Assembly (NCBI GenBank): GCA_902727905.1
Contig: CACVAR010000394.1
Span: forward strand, 1 to 12,502
Direction: 5' to 3'
From: an uncultured Sulfurovum sp.
Lineage (GTDB): Bacteria; Campylobacterota; Campylobacteria; Campylobacterales; Sulfurovaceae
Length of the DNA stretch: 12,502 nucleotides
Below the pieces are notes generated by a model. It did no database searches. It was not told the DNA's origin and saw nothing but the letters and a program-made list of their open reading frames with translations. Within the stretch, counting starts at the first letter, position 1. Each line of letters opens with the position of its first letter. Shown piece by piece: positions 1 to 6,322 of this stretch. Both the position numbers and the translations under genes were made by a program.

Positions 1-472
1 ATGTATCTGTTCCATTGTAGTTTGCTGTTGGGGTATAAGTAATCGTTGTTCCACTTATTTCAATCGTTCCATGTGATGGTGCTGTCTTTTGGGTCGCTGT
101 TACACTATCTCCATCTATGTCCGTATACGTAAAGCTCAATGTTTTACCATTATCTTCATCGGTTGTGAGAGTACTATCAATGGTAATGCTTGGTTCATCG
201 TTTATACTAGATACCGTAACAGTAATTGTTTTATCGGTTGTATATCCTGCACTATCTGTCAGCGTAATAACAAATGTATCTGTTCCATTGTAGTTTGCTG
301 TTGGAGTATAGGTAATTGTTGTTCCACTTATTTCAATCGTTCCATGTGTTGGTGCTGTCTTTTGGGTCGCTGTTACGGTGTCTCCATCTATATCCGTATA
401 CGTAAAGCTTAATGTTTTACCATCGTCTTCATTGGTTGTAAGGATGCTATCAATGGTTATTGTTGGTGCATC
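1..472 (-). repeat. Tandem repeat, 273-bp period (91 codons), in the adhesin gene
   Basis: Positions 1-199 match 274-472 with scattered, mostly silent substitutions. The period is exactly 273 bp, so the reading frame is kept. Each unit encodes one cadherin-like (tandem-95 type) domain. The series is cut by the left edge and may continue beyond it. Confidence 0.85.
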
Positions 473-2695
473 ATTAACACTCGTAGAAACAACTGTTGTT
501 ACTGAATTCACTGCTGAATCAGATGTTCCATCATTTGCTGTAATACTAAAGGTCGTGGTTTCTGTACTTCCTACGGCTACTCTATTGGCTGTTGGCGTAA
601 AGACAATGGCTCTTAGTGCTGTTTGTACCGATGCTATGCTTCCACTTGCAATACTTGTTGTTGATAAACTTCCCTTTGTATTGTCATCGAGTGTTATGCT
701 AATCGAGATATCATTACCTTCTGTATCTGCTAAAACTACGTCTAAGAATGGCGTTAAGGTTGCATTATCATTCACAGCTTGATTGGCTGTAGTTCCTGTG
801 ATGGTTGGGGCTGTGTTTGCTACTGTTGTAAAACTCCAAGATGTTGTGTCTTGAATCCCTGCGTAAGCATTGTTTGCACTGTCTTTTAAAGCTGTTGCTG
901 GAATTTGTACAGAATATTCTGTATTTAAATCTAAGGTAACACTTGGGTTTATTGTCACTACGGCATTAGCAATAGTCACAAGCCCACTTGTAACATCAAT
1001 CGCTTGTACTATTGAATCATCATTGTTCTTTTTAATTAAAATATTTCCTGTGCCTACAACTGCATTCTCATTTAGAGTAATGACTAAGTTACTGTTTGTT
1101 GCAATAGCTGTCGCATTATCCACTGGGCTTAACGTTGTGAGTGTTGGTGCTACATCATCCGTAACCGTAATAGAAACGACTTCGGTATAAGAGTCATCTC
1201 CATCATTGACTTGGAGTAAAATACTGTATGTTCCTGCTGCTAATGTACCAGCATCAGTAGCTCTTAGGTTTGTACCGTCAATATTAAAGCTTCCATTATT
1301 CGTATCTCCTGTTCCTGTTACCAAACTATAGGTCGCTCCATCTCCTGTATCGGCATCACTTGAACCTAGCGTTGCTATCACACCGTTTGCTCCAGCACTT
1401 TGGGCTACAGTCGTTCCAGTTAAGGTAATGTCTGTTGGTGCATCATTAACACTCGTAGAAACAACTGTTGTTACTGAATTCACTGCTGAATCAGATGTTC
1501 CATCATTTGCTGTAATACTAAAGGTCGTGGTTTCTGTACTTCCTACGGCTACTCTATTGGCTGTTGGCGTAAAGACAATGGCTCTTAGTGCTGTTTGTAC
1601 CGATGCTATGCTTCCACTTGCAATACTTGTTGTTGATAAACTTCCCTTTGTATTGTCATCGAGTGTTATGCTAATCGAAATATTATTACCTTCTGTATCT
1701 GCTAAAACTACATCTAAGAATGGCGTTAAGGTTGCATTATCATTCACAGCTTGATTGGCTGTAGTTCCTGTGATGGTTGGAATGGTATTTACTGCTGTCG
1801 TCGTAGCATTCGCCGTTCCCACAGTAGCATCAGTCTTATAATCAATATCTGCCCCAGTATTACTATAAGGAAAAATCTTATAATAATACTGCGTACCAGC
1901 CGTAAGCCCTGTCCAAGCAACTGTACCTGTTCCTTGGGTAATGTTTTGAACACCTGCACCATCAGCACAATCTGTATCATCTGTTTGTGCTGTAGTATCT
2001 ACAGGGTCAGTAAATGAACTAGAAGTACTACACATAAGCAAATAACTATCAGGTGTCACTGCACCTGTAGCATCTGTCCAAGCTGTGGTGATTTGGCTTA
2101 TGCTGTTGGCTGTGGCTGTGAATGCTGTTGGGTGGTTTGTTGGTTCTGCTTTGGTGGTTACTGGGGCAGTATATGTCCCACCATAAGGTCCACCACTTAA
2201 TGTTCCTGCTGTTATGGAATAAACTAATCCACTACGACTTAATGTTGCTCCTGAAAAACCTTGATTGTCAGAGTCTGCACCAAAGGTTAAAATACAAGAT
2301 GCTCCATCACTCAATGCAACATCAAGGGCATTAGTATTAAGACCACTAATTGTTGCACCTGAACAAGAGGCAGATGAAAAAATCGCTACTGCTGATCCAG
2401 TATGCATAACAAAACGTGCAGGGTTAGGTGGACTGGAGAGAGTTAAACCATCGGGCAAGAAACCTGTAAAAGGAAATGAAGATGCAGGCTGTGCACCTGG
2501 ATCATTATATTGATTAGCAGAAAAACCACTAATATGGTAAGAACAACTATCAAAGCTAACATCAAGAGCAGGCATTGTACCATTAACTGTATCAGACCCA
2601 GAACTTCCAGGACAGTTTATATCTGCTTTAGCTTCTGTTAAAAATGTAAAAAATAATAGCCAAAGCATTATCAATCTCTTTATTAAATATATCAT
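1..2695 (-). CDS. Large secreted repeat adhesin (FnIII-like, cadherin-like and SbsA-type Ig domains), partial at left edge
   Basis: One uninterrupted minus-strand frame of 898 codons that runs off the left edge. The ATG at 2695 is chosen because GGAGGA lies just upstream (2703-2709) and a Sec signal peptide follows: basic MIYLIKR, a hydrophobic core, then an AKA cleavage site before DINCPG at about residue 25. Residues 25-180 are an unrecognised Cys-containing region. Residues about 182-300 look like a fibronectin type III domain (AWTDATG, then LTAGTQYYYKIFPYS). About 305-421 and 630-745 are nearly identical Ig/cadherin-like domains beginning PTITGTTANQAV. About 420-515 is cadherin-like (SSDADTGDGATYSLV). 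About 514-627 resembles the SbsA-type bacterial Ig domain (LSPVDNATAI, WSFTT). From about 741 onward come 91-residue cadherin-like tandem repeats (GKTLSFTYTDIDGD, TYTPTANYNGTD). Such proteins act at the cell surface in adhesion or biofilm formation. The anchor or secretion signal would lie beyond the window. The gene is probably translationally coupled to the 21-codon leader. Confidence 0.9.
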   Translation of the reverse strand, partial: MIYLIKRLIMLWLLFFTFLTEAKADINCPGSSGSDTVNGTMPALDVSFDSCSYHISGFSANQYNDPGAQPASSFPFTGFLPDGLTLSSPPNPARFVMHTGSAVAIFSSASCSGATISGLNTNALDVALSDGASCILTFGADSDNQGFSGATLSRSGLVYSITAGTLSGGPYGGTYTAPVTTKAEPTNHPTAFTATANSISQITTAWTDATGAVTPDSYLLMCSTSSSFTDPVDTTAQTDDTDCADGAGVQNITQGTGTVAWTGLTAGTQYYYKIFPYSNTGADIDYKTDATVGTANATTTAVNTIPTITGTTANQAVNDNATLTPFLDVVLADTEGNNISISITLDDNTKGSLSTTSIASGSIASVQTALRAIVFTPTANRVAVGSTETTTFSITANDGTSDSAVNSVTTVVSTSVNDAPTDITLTGTTVAQSAGANGVIATLGSSDADTGDGATYSLVTGTGDTNNGSFNIDGTNLRATDAGTLAAGTYSILLQVNDGDDSYTEVVSITVTDDVAPTLTTLSPVDNATAIATNSNLVITLNENAVVGTGNILIKKNNDDSIVQAIDVTSGLVTIANAVVTINPSVTLDLNTEYSVQIPATALKDSANNAYAGIQDTTSWSFTTVANTAPTITGTTANQAVNDNATLTPFLDVVLADTEGNDISISITLDDNTKGSLSTTSIASGSIASVQTALRAIVFTPTANRVAVGSTETTTFSITANDGTSDSAVNSVTTVVSTSVNDAPTITIDSILTTNEDDGKTLSFTYTDIDGDTVTATQKTAPTHGTIEISGTTITYTPTANYNGTDTFVITLTDSAGYTTDKTITVTVSSINDEPSITIDSTLTTDEDNGKTLSFTYTDIDGDSVTATQKTAPSHGTIEISGTTITYTPTANYNGTDT
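463..808 (-). repeat. Near-identical 346-bp direct repeat, copy 1 (adhesin gene)
   Basis: Matches 1435-1780 at an offset of 972 bp (324 codons, in frame) with only three substitutions that I can find. One changes Asp to Asn (GNDIS versus GNNIS) and one is silent. Each copy encodes one Ig/cadherin-like domain starting TITGTTANQAVN. The near identity suggests recent duplication or gene conversion. Confidence 0.9.
1435..1780 (-). repeat. Near-identical 346-bp direct repeat, copy 2 (adhesin gene)
   Basis: Partner of 463-808. The 626 bp between the copies encode the cadherin-like and SbsA-type Ig domains. Recombination between the copies would remove exactly 324 codons and leave the frame intact. 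Confidence 0.9.
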
Positions 2696-2757
2696 TTTAT
2701 TGTTCCTCCATTTTGTATTTTATGATTAAAATACACTCCTACATAAAAATTTTTCAT
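2692..2757 (-). CDS. Putative 21-residue leader peptide coupled to the adhesin
   Basis: A short frame starts at the ATG at 2757 (MKNFYVGVYFNHK...) behind a very strong Shine-Dalgarno sequence (AAGGAGGAG, about 2762-2770). Its TGA (2694-2692) overlaps the adhesin ATG (2695-2693) as ATGA, the arrangement typical of translational coupling. Its Gly-Gly codons (GGA GGA) are themselves the adhesin's ribosome-binding site, so translating the leader must run through that site. There is no homology to lean on at this length. The evidence is the ribosome-binding site and the exact overlap. It could instead be a decayed gene end, but the stronger of the two ribosome-binding sites belongs to this frame. 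Confidence 0.6.
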   Translation of the reverse strand: MKNFYVGVYFNHKIQNGGTIK

Positions 2758-2787
2758 TATTACTCCTCCTTAACTAGTTTGTTTAGT

Positions 2788-2835
2788 AGTTTATACTTTA
2801 AACTGAATAGTACTATTCAATTTAAAGTATAAACT
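2788..2835. promoter_or_regulatory. 48-bp near-perfect palindrome upstream of the leader/adhesin genes
   Basis: Two abutting 24-bp arms, centred between 2811 and 2812, with a single mismatch (a C opposite the position where T would pair). The half-site reads AGTTTATACTTTAAA and onward. It lies about 18 bp upstream of the leader's Shine-Dalgarno sequence and about 30 bp beyond the collar-gene stop codon. It could be an operator for a dimeric regulator, a cruciform or RNA hairpin controlling adhesin expression, or a second terminator. Weak promoter-like elements (TTGAAT, TATAAA) fall inside it with non-ideal spacing. Confidence 0.6.
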
Positions 2836-2841
2836 CATTAC

Positions 2842-2865
2842 AAAGTCTAAAAAAATTTAGACTTT
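2842..2865 (-). terminator. Hairpin terminator-like element after the collar gene
   Basis: Perfect 10-bp arms (AAAGTCTAAA / TTTAGACTTT) around a 4-nt loop, 8 bp beyond the stop codon of the collar gene. The stem is AT-rich. The T residues fall in the loop rather than after the stem, so this is an atypical intrinsic terminator. Its position between two minus-strand genes supports a termination or attenuation role. Confidence 0.5.
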
Positions 2866-2873
2866 AGCTTTGG

Positions 2874-3377
2874 TTAATCTCTTGAAGGAAAGATACCAGT
2901 TAGAGCAATCACATAATTAACAACTTGATAGGGTTGAATATTAGTAGATTCACCACTAGAGGGAGATATGGTTTTATTAGGTAAGTTTGTAGAGAAAGCA
3001 TTACCCGTAAAGGTAGGATTTCCTCTAGCATCTTCAATTCCTGTAATTGCTAATGCATTAGTATCTTCAGTTATCTGATTTTGATTCCCTATCCCATTAT
3101 ATACCCTTAGACTATGCGATGAAGAATTCTCACTACCACTTTTCTCTCCAATTCTTCTACTAGTCAAACCTGGTCCTTGTCCATCTCCCATAGCTACTCT
3201 ACCTCTCAAATCAGGAAGTGCAAAAGTTGTTCTTCCATCCCCTCCATAAATTGTTCCTAAAAGTGAAAAGAGTGCTTCATTTTGTGATATTGACAATAGT
3301 TGTCCATCACATTTTGCCCAACCTTGTGGTGCAAAGTTAAAGCCTACTGTCATAATTTGTCCTATAAATGGTTCCAT
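2874..3377 (-). CDS. Phage tail collar domain protein, microcystin-dependent protein (MdpB) type
   Basis: A 167-residue protein with the tail-collar domain at residues about 5-62: IGQIMTVGFNFAPQGWAKCD, then SLLGTIYGGDGRTTFALPDLRGRV. It ends in the typical signature QPYQVVNYVIALTGIFPSRD, and the length is normal for this family. Collar-domain proteins of this kind occur as phage tail fibre parts and as free-standing bacterial genes; no other phage structural gene is present here, so it is probably the free-standing type. The ATG at 3377 has AAAGGAAC seven bases upstream. A good sigma-70-like promoter lies at 3424-3452. The gene sits directly before the secreted adhesin, but the two are separated by a hairpin and a long palindrome, so they need not be co-expressed. 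The family is certain; the biological role is not. Confidence 0.9.
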   Translation of the reverse strand: MEPFIGQIMTVGFNFAPQGWAKCDGQLLSISQNEALFSLLGTIYGGDGRTTFALPDLRGRVAMGDGQGPGLTSRRIGEKSGSENSSSHSLRVYNGIGNQNQITEDTNALAITGIEDARGNPTFTGNAFSTNLPNKTISPSSGESTNIQPYQVVNYVIALTGIFPSRD

Positions 3378-3423
3378 TTTTTGTTCCTTTAATTATTTAT
3401 CACATAAAGTTATATACTATTAT

Positions 3424-3452
3424 ATAATAAAGCTATAACATAAAAATATCAA
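3424..3452 (-). promoter_or_regulatory. Sigma-70-like promoter for the collar gene
   Basis: On the minus strand TTGATA (3452-3447) and TATTAT (3429-3424) are separated by 17 bp. The start codon is about 47 bp further on. The surroundings are very AT-rich, so a chance match is possible. Confidence 0.45.
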
Positions 3453-3499
3453 TTTTTTATCGATTTTTTAAATTTTTCCTTTATATTTTAAAACAAAGC

Positions 3500-3610
3500 C
3501 TACTCATTTTGAAACATCTCTAAGGAACCTGCCCTATCAACAATAAGTCGACTATGCTGATACAGTTCCCAATCAGTTATTTGTTTTTGTAGTAGACTTA
3601 TATAAAGGGG
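3500..3610 (-). pseudogene. C-terminal fragment of a paralogue of the neighbouring lipoprotein hydrolase
   Basis: The minus-strand frame ending in TAG (3502-3500) encodes LLQKQITDWELYQHSRLIV and then GSLEMFQNE. This aligns without gaps to the last 30 residues of the 597-residue lipoprotein at 3996-5789 (IQKFMTNWKLAKHSRLSIA, GTLDALQNE), with 15 of 30 identical and ending at the same residue. There is no start codon, and the frame meets a stop just inside the 320-bp repeat that begins at 3611. The rest of the gene is absent, so this is the scrap left when the repeat boundary replaced the upstream part. Confidence 0.8.
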
Positions 3611-3930
3611 ACAGGCTACTTAATTATTTGTTTTTTAACTTGTAACCGACTCTCTACCTAACTCAAACATCCCTATCATAAGAAAAAAAAATATATAAAA
3701 AATATATAAACTCTATTTTTTTTAAAAAAATAGAGTAAATTACATAATTAATCCAAAAACTGTTTATTAGGATTTTTTAATGTTCTTTAATATTATAATC
3801 TTAGAGTAATTGAAGGAAGTTGGGTATGAAGTTGTTGGAGGTTTAAGGTTTTAACCTTATATTTGTAACGCAGATGAAATTCATAGTGATCAAATCTAGT
3901 ACAAAACTTACTGCGAACAGTTTAATTTTG
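3611..3930. repeat. 320-bp dispersed direct repeat, copy 1
   Basis: Matches 12059-12377 in the same orientation with roughly ten substitutions and one length change in an A-run. The last 110 bp (about 3821-3930) are identical. On the minus strand a frame of 42 codons (3921 to the TAA at 3793) stays open, and it is open in the other copy too. No transposase is present. On its left it abuts the hydrolase fragment directly. The following 65 bp (3931-3995) before the hydrolase gene hold nothing recognisable. Confidence 0.9.
3710..3736. terminator. AT-only-stem inverted repeat inside repeat copy 1
   Basis: Arms of 13 bp, ACTCTATTTTTTT and AAAAAAATAGAGT, with a single-base spacer. Runs rich in T follow on the minus strand. 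It is conserved in the second repeat copy. It could terminate transcription leaving the upstream minus-strand operon, or be a structural element of the repeat. Confidence 0.4.
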
Positions 3931-3995
3931 CCTAGAGATGGTTTTGTTTTTATAAAATGGGGGACTGTAATAAACTCTGCATCAATACAATAACT

Positions 3996-5789
3996 TTACT
4001 CATTTTGTAAAGCATCTAAAGTACCTTCTCTAGCTATCGAAAGTCTACTATGCTTAGCCAATTTCCAATTGGTCATAAACTTTTGAATATATTCTATGTG
4101 GTAACTAATAAGTCTCTTATTCTCTGACGCTTGTTTTCCAAGAGATTTTTCGGTCAATGTATGTAAATCATCAATAGCCCTTTCCACCACATAGGAAGAA
4201 GATGGGTTTTTACTTAAAAAGTACATAATTTTCTGTGTAATATCTACATCAGGGCTATACTTACTAAAAGATTGTTTAACATCTCCTACTTGACTATTAT
4301 TTTCAATATTCCATTTCCAATTTTTTTTATTTCCATAACGAATACTTTTAACTTTTACATCTCCAGACGCCTTCACCGACCAATCAGACATATTTGAATG
4401 GCTTAAGCCCAACTTTGCTGTAAAAAAACTAGAAAACATTTGTCGTTTATCATAAAAACTTTTATCTATTTTAAAACGTTTTGTTCTCATGTCAAACCCT
4501 GCAGATAAATAAATGAGTTTTAAGTTAAAGCCTTTGTTCTTTAATTTTTTAATTAAACGGGTTTTGTCCCATAATTTCAATTTTAAAAGTGATTGAGCAG
4601 TAGACTCGCTTATGTCTTTTGAACCAATAACAGGATCCATCAAATAAAGAATCAAGTCTTTTTGTTTACCTTCAGAAGTTCGTGAACTTAAATTAGGAAG
4701 AAACTTTTCTAAAGAATCTAAAAAATAAGGTACAAAAAAAGCACTTCCACGACTAAAGCCTCCGACAATCAAATTTTCTGCCTTATAGATGGCTTCTCTC
4801 TTACCTTTTAGACGACTTACAATATAGTCATCAATAACTTTTTTTGATGTTAAATTAAACCTAACACCTCGAATCTCAGACAGAATGCCATATGAAAAAT
4901 TTTTTAACCCCCAACCTTTCATTACCGTATAGTTAGAGCTATCTATATCGCTAAAAAGATGTTTATTGGTTTTAAGCTCTTCACCTGTTCCATTAAACCA
5001 AATAATATGATTGTAATTCACCCTTGGAATCTCCGTGTTACGGGCTAATATCTGAATGTTTGCATTAGATGTTTTTGTTCCATTACTAACTTTGTATGTA
5101 AAGTTTACAGAGTTGTCCTCTAATTTACTTAAAAGTTTAAGAGGACTATAACTAGGTGCTTTTTCCTGATATTCAAGCATATTAGTAACATTGTCATCAA
5201 TATCATTATCATATCTATCATCATAATAGTTTTTTGCAGAAGGATAATCATCTACCTCATCATAAGTCTGTTCAGCATCATGAAAATCATAACCCTTCAC
5301 TTTTTCATTGGGGACATAGGTAATGATGTTATCAACAATACTAACCGTTCCTTCTTCAGGTTGTGTTTCTATACTATAGGTTAAAGTATCATTAACGTCA
5401 CCAGGATCGGCATCAAGAGTAATGCTCAAACTATTACTACTCCCCACAAGATAAGATACACTTTTATCGTAGGCAAGGGGAGAGGGAACTTTAGAGATAC
5501 GTATTAGTTCTTTTATCTCTTCCTTAGTGTCTACATCTTCAGCCTTTAAACCTTGAATCTCATTATTAAGATTAGCTACTTCATACTCATTAAGATTGCT
5601 AAACCCTAGAACTTGATAATCAATTATTTGAGGTGACCTCACAGAATTATTTACATCTGTTACATAGTCTTGAATGTCTTGCAAGACTTTAGCTTGCTTT
5701 GATTCTGCCAAAAAATTGGATTTTCCACTACACCCAATAAATAATAAAATCAACGTGCTGTACAATACAGCCTTAGTATAATATCTCAT
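3996..5789 (-). CDS. Lipoprotein with cadherin/Ig-like region and alpha/beta-hydrolase (GFSRG) domain; lipase-like
   Basis: 597 residues, ATG at 5789 with AGGACAGGA upstream. The N-terminus is a lipoprotein signal peptide: hydrophobic YSTLILLFIGC with the lipobox Cys at 20. Residues about 108-165 and 222-250 read as a cadherin/Ig-like fold (LSITLDADPGDVNDTLTYSI, FTYKVSNGTKTSNANIQIL), split by an acidic, Tyr-rich stretch at 166-212. From 261 a hydrolase-like domain follows: IIWFNGTGEE at 262-271, the nucleophile elbow GFSRG at 344-348 (Ser346), YLMDPVIGS at 382-390 (possible acidic residue Asp385) and LSHSNMS at 462-468 (possible His464). FNGTGE followed by GFSRG recalls the DUF2235/Tle1 phospholipase group. 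That group is a guess from motifs, not a demonstrated match. It is the last gene of the minus-strand group, 54 bp after the FKBP gene. A fragment of a paralogue lies downstream. It is probably membrane-anchored or surface-exposed. Confidence 0.75.
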   Translation of the reverse strand: MRYYTKAVLYSTLILLFIGCSGKSNFLAESKQAKVLQDIQDYVTDVNNSVRSPQIIDYQVLGFSNLNEYEVANLNNEIQGLKAEDVDTKEEIKELIRISKVPSPLAYDKSVSYLVGSSNSLSITLDADPGDVNDTLTYSIETQPEEGTVSIVDNIITYVPNEKVKGYDFHDAEQTYDEVDDYPSAKNYYDDRYDNDIDDNVTNMLEYQEKAPSYSPLKLLSKLEDNSVNFTYKVSNGTKTSNANIQILARNTEIPRVNYNHIIWFNGTGEELKTNKHLFSDIDSSNYTVMKGWGLKNFSYGILSEIRGVRFNLTSKKVIDDYIVSRLKGKREAIYKAENLIVGGFSRGSAFFVPYFLDSLEKFLPNLSSRTSEGKQKDLILYLMDPVIGSKDISESTAQSLLKLKLWDKTRLIKKLKNKGFNLKLIYLSAGFDMRTKRFKIDKSFYDKRQMFSSFFTAKLGLSHSNMSDWSVKASGDVKVKSIRYGNKKNWKWNIENNSQVGDVKQSFSKYSPDVDITQKIMYFLSKNPSSSYVVERAIDDLHTLTEKSLGKQASENKRLISYHIEYIQKFMTNWKLAKHSRLSIAREGTLDALQNE

Positions 5790-5843
5790 ATATTTCCTGT
5801 CCTTTTTATTTGAGAATACTTATTCCTGAAAACAGTTTTATAT

Positions 5844-6194
5844 TTACTCAGATCCTAAATATTCTATTTTAAATAGAAGGTCTGAATTAGGTGGGATAAC
5901 ACCACCCCACCCTCTTCTTCCATAAGCTAACTTAGAGGGTACATCGAGTTGACGAACTCCCCCTACTTCCATACCAACCATACCTTCATCCCAACCTTTT
6001 ATCACCTGATTTACTCCAAGTTTAAACTGAAAAGGTTTATCTCTATCATGTGTAGACTCAATTTTAACTCCATTTTTTAGCCACATTGTATAGTGAACTG
6101 TTACTAAAAATGTATGATTAGGTTCAATTTTTTGACCTGTACCAACATTTAAATCTTCATATTTTATACCATTATCCATTGTAACTATTGACAT
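5844..6194 (-). CDS. FKBP-type peptidyl-prolyl cis-trans isomerase
   Basis: A 116-residue single-domain FKBP. It shows VTVHYTMWLKNG (31-42), KPFQFKLGVNQVIKGWDEGM (53-72), AYGRRGWGGVIPPNSDLLF (90-108). The binding-pocket residues known from human FKBP12 are largely kept: Tyr35, Phe55, Val64-Ile65, Trp68, Tyr91 and Phe108. The equivalent of Asp37 is Glu46, a conservative change. There is no signal peptide, so it should act in the cytoplasm as a folding helper for prolyl bonds. The ATG at 6194 has AAAAGG eight bases upstream. It sits between the 1142-residue toxin-like protein and the lipoprotein hydrolase, so a role in folding one of these cargo proteins is a reasonable inference but not shown. 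Confidence 0.93.
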   Translation of the reverse strand: MSIVTMDNGIKYEDLNVGTGQKIEPNHTFLVTVHYTMWLKNGVKIESTHDRDKPFQFKLGVNQVIKGWDEGMVGMEVGGVRQLDVPSKLAYGRRGWGGVIPPNSDLLFKIEYLGSE

Positions 6195-6224
6195 AGATTT
6201 ACCTTTTAATCTTACTTATTCTTA

Positions 6225-6281
6225 TTACTTTCTCTTGAAGCCATCATACATCCTATAAAGAGTAGAACGAAATTTGTACAT
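6225..6281 (-). CDS. Possible 18-residue small reading frame before the FKBP gene
   Basis: ATG at 6281 preceded by TAGGAG at good spacing, encoding a basic peptide beginning MYKFRSTLYRM and ending at TAA. It lies in the 128-bp gap between the large toxin-like gene and the FKBP gene. Only the ribosome-binding site supports it. It could be a real small gene, a leader, or chance. Confidence 0.25.
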   Translation of the reverse strand: MYKFRSTLYRMYDGFKRK

Positions 6282-6322
6282 TTATACTCCTATTAATAAA
6301 TTTCATATCTATACTATCTTCT

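Noticed and set aside
463..1780. Adhesin direct repeats considered as a CRISPR or mobile element
   Set aside because: The repeats are long, in frame, only two in number and encode protein domains; there is no spacer pattern or transposase.
89..2513. Several plus-strand open frames of 70-134 codons, and a 63-codon minus-strand frame at 1789-1980
   Set aside because: They are shadows of the adhesin gene in other frames. Their low-complexity translations and repeated copies follow from its repeats, and none has a convincing ribosome-binding site.
2874..3377. Prophage remnant suggested by the tail collar protein and the lysozyme-like gene
   Set aside because: No capsid, portal, terminase, baseplate or integrase gene is present, and collar proteins of the MdpB type and GH19 hydrolases both occur outside phages.
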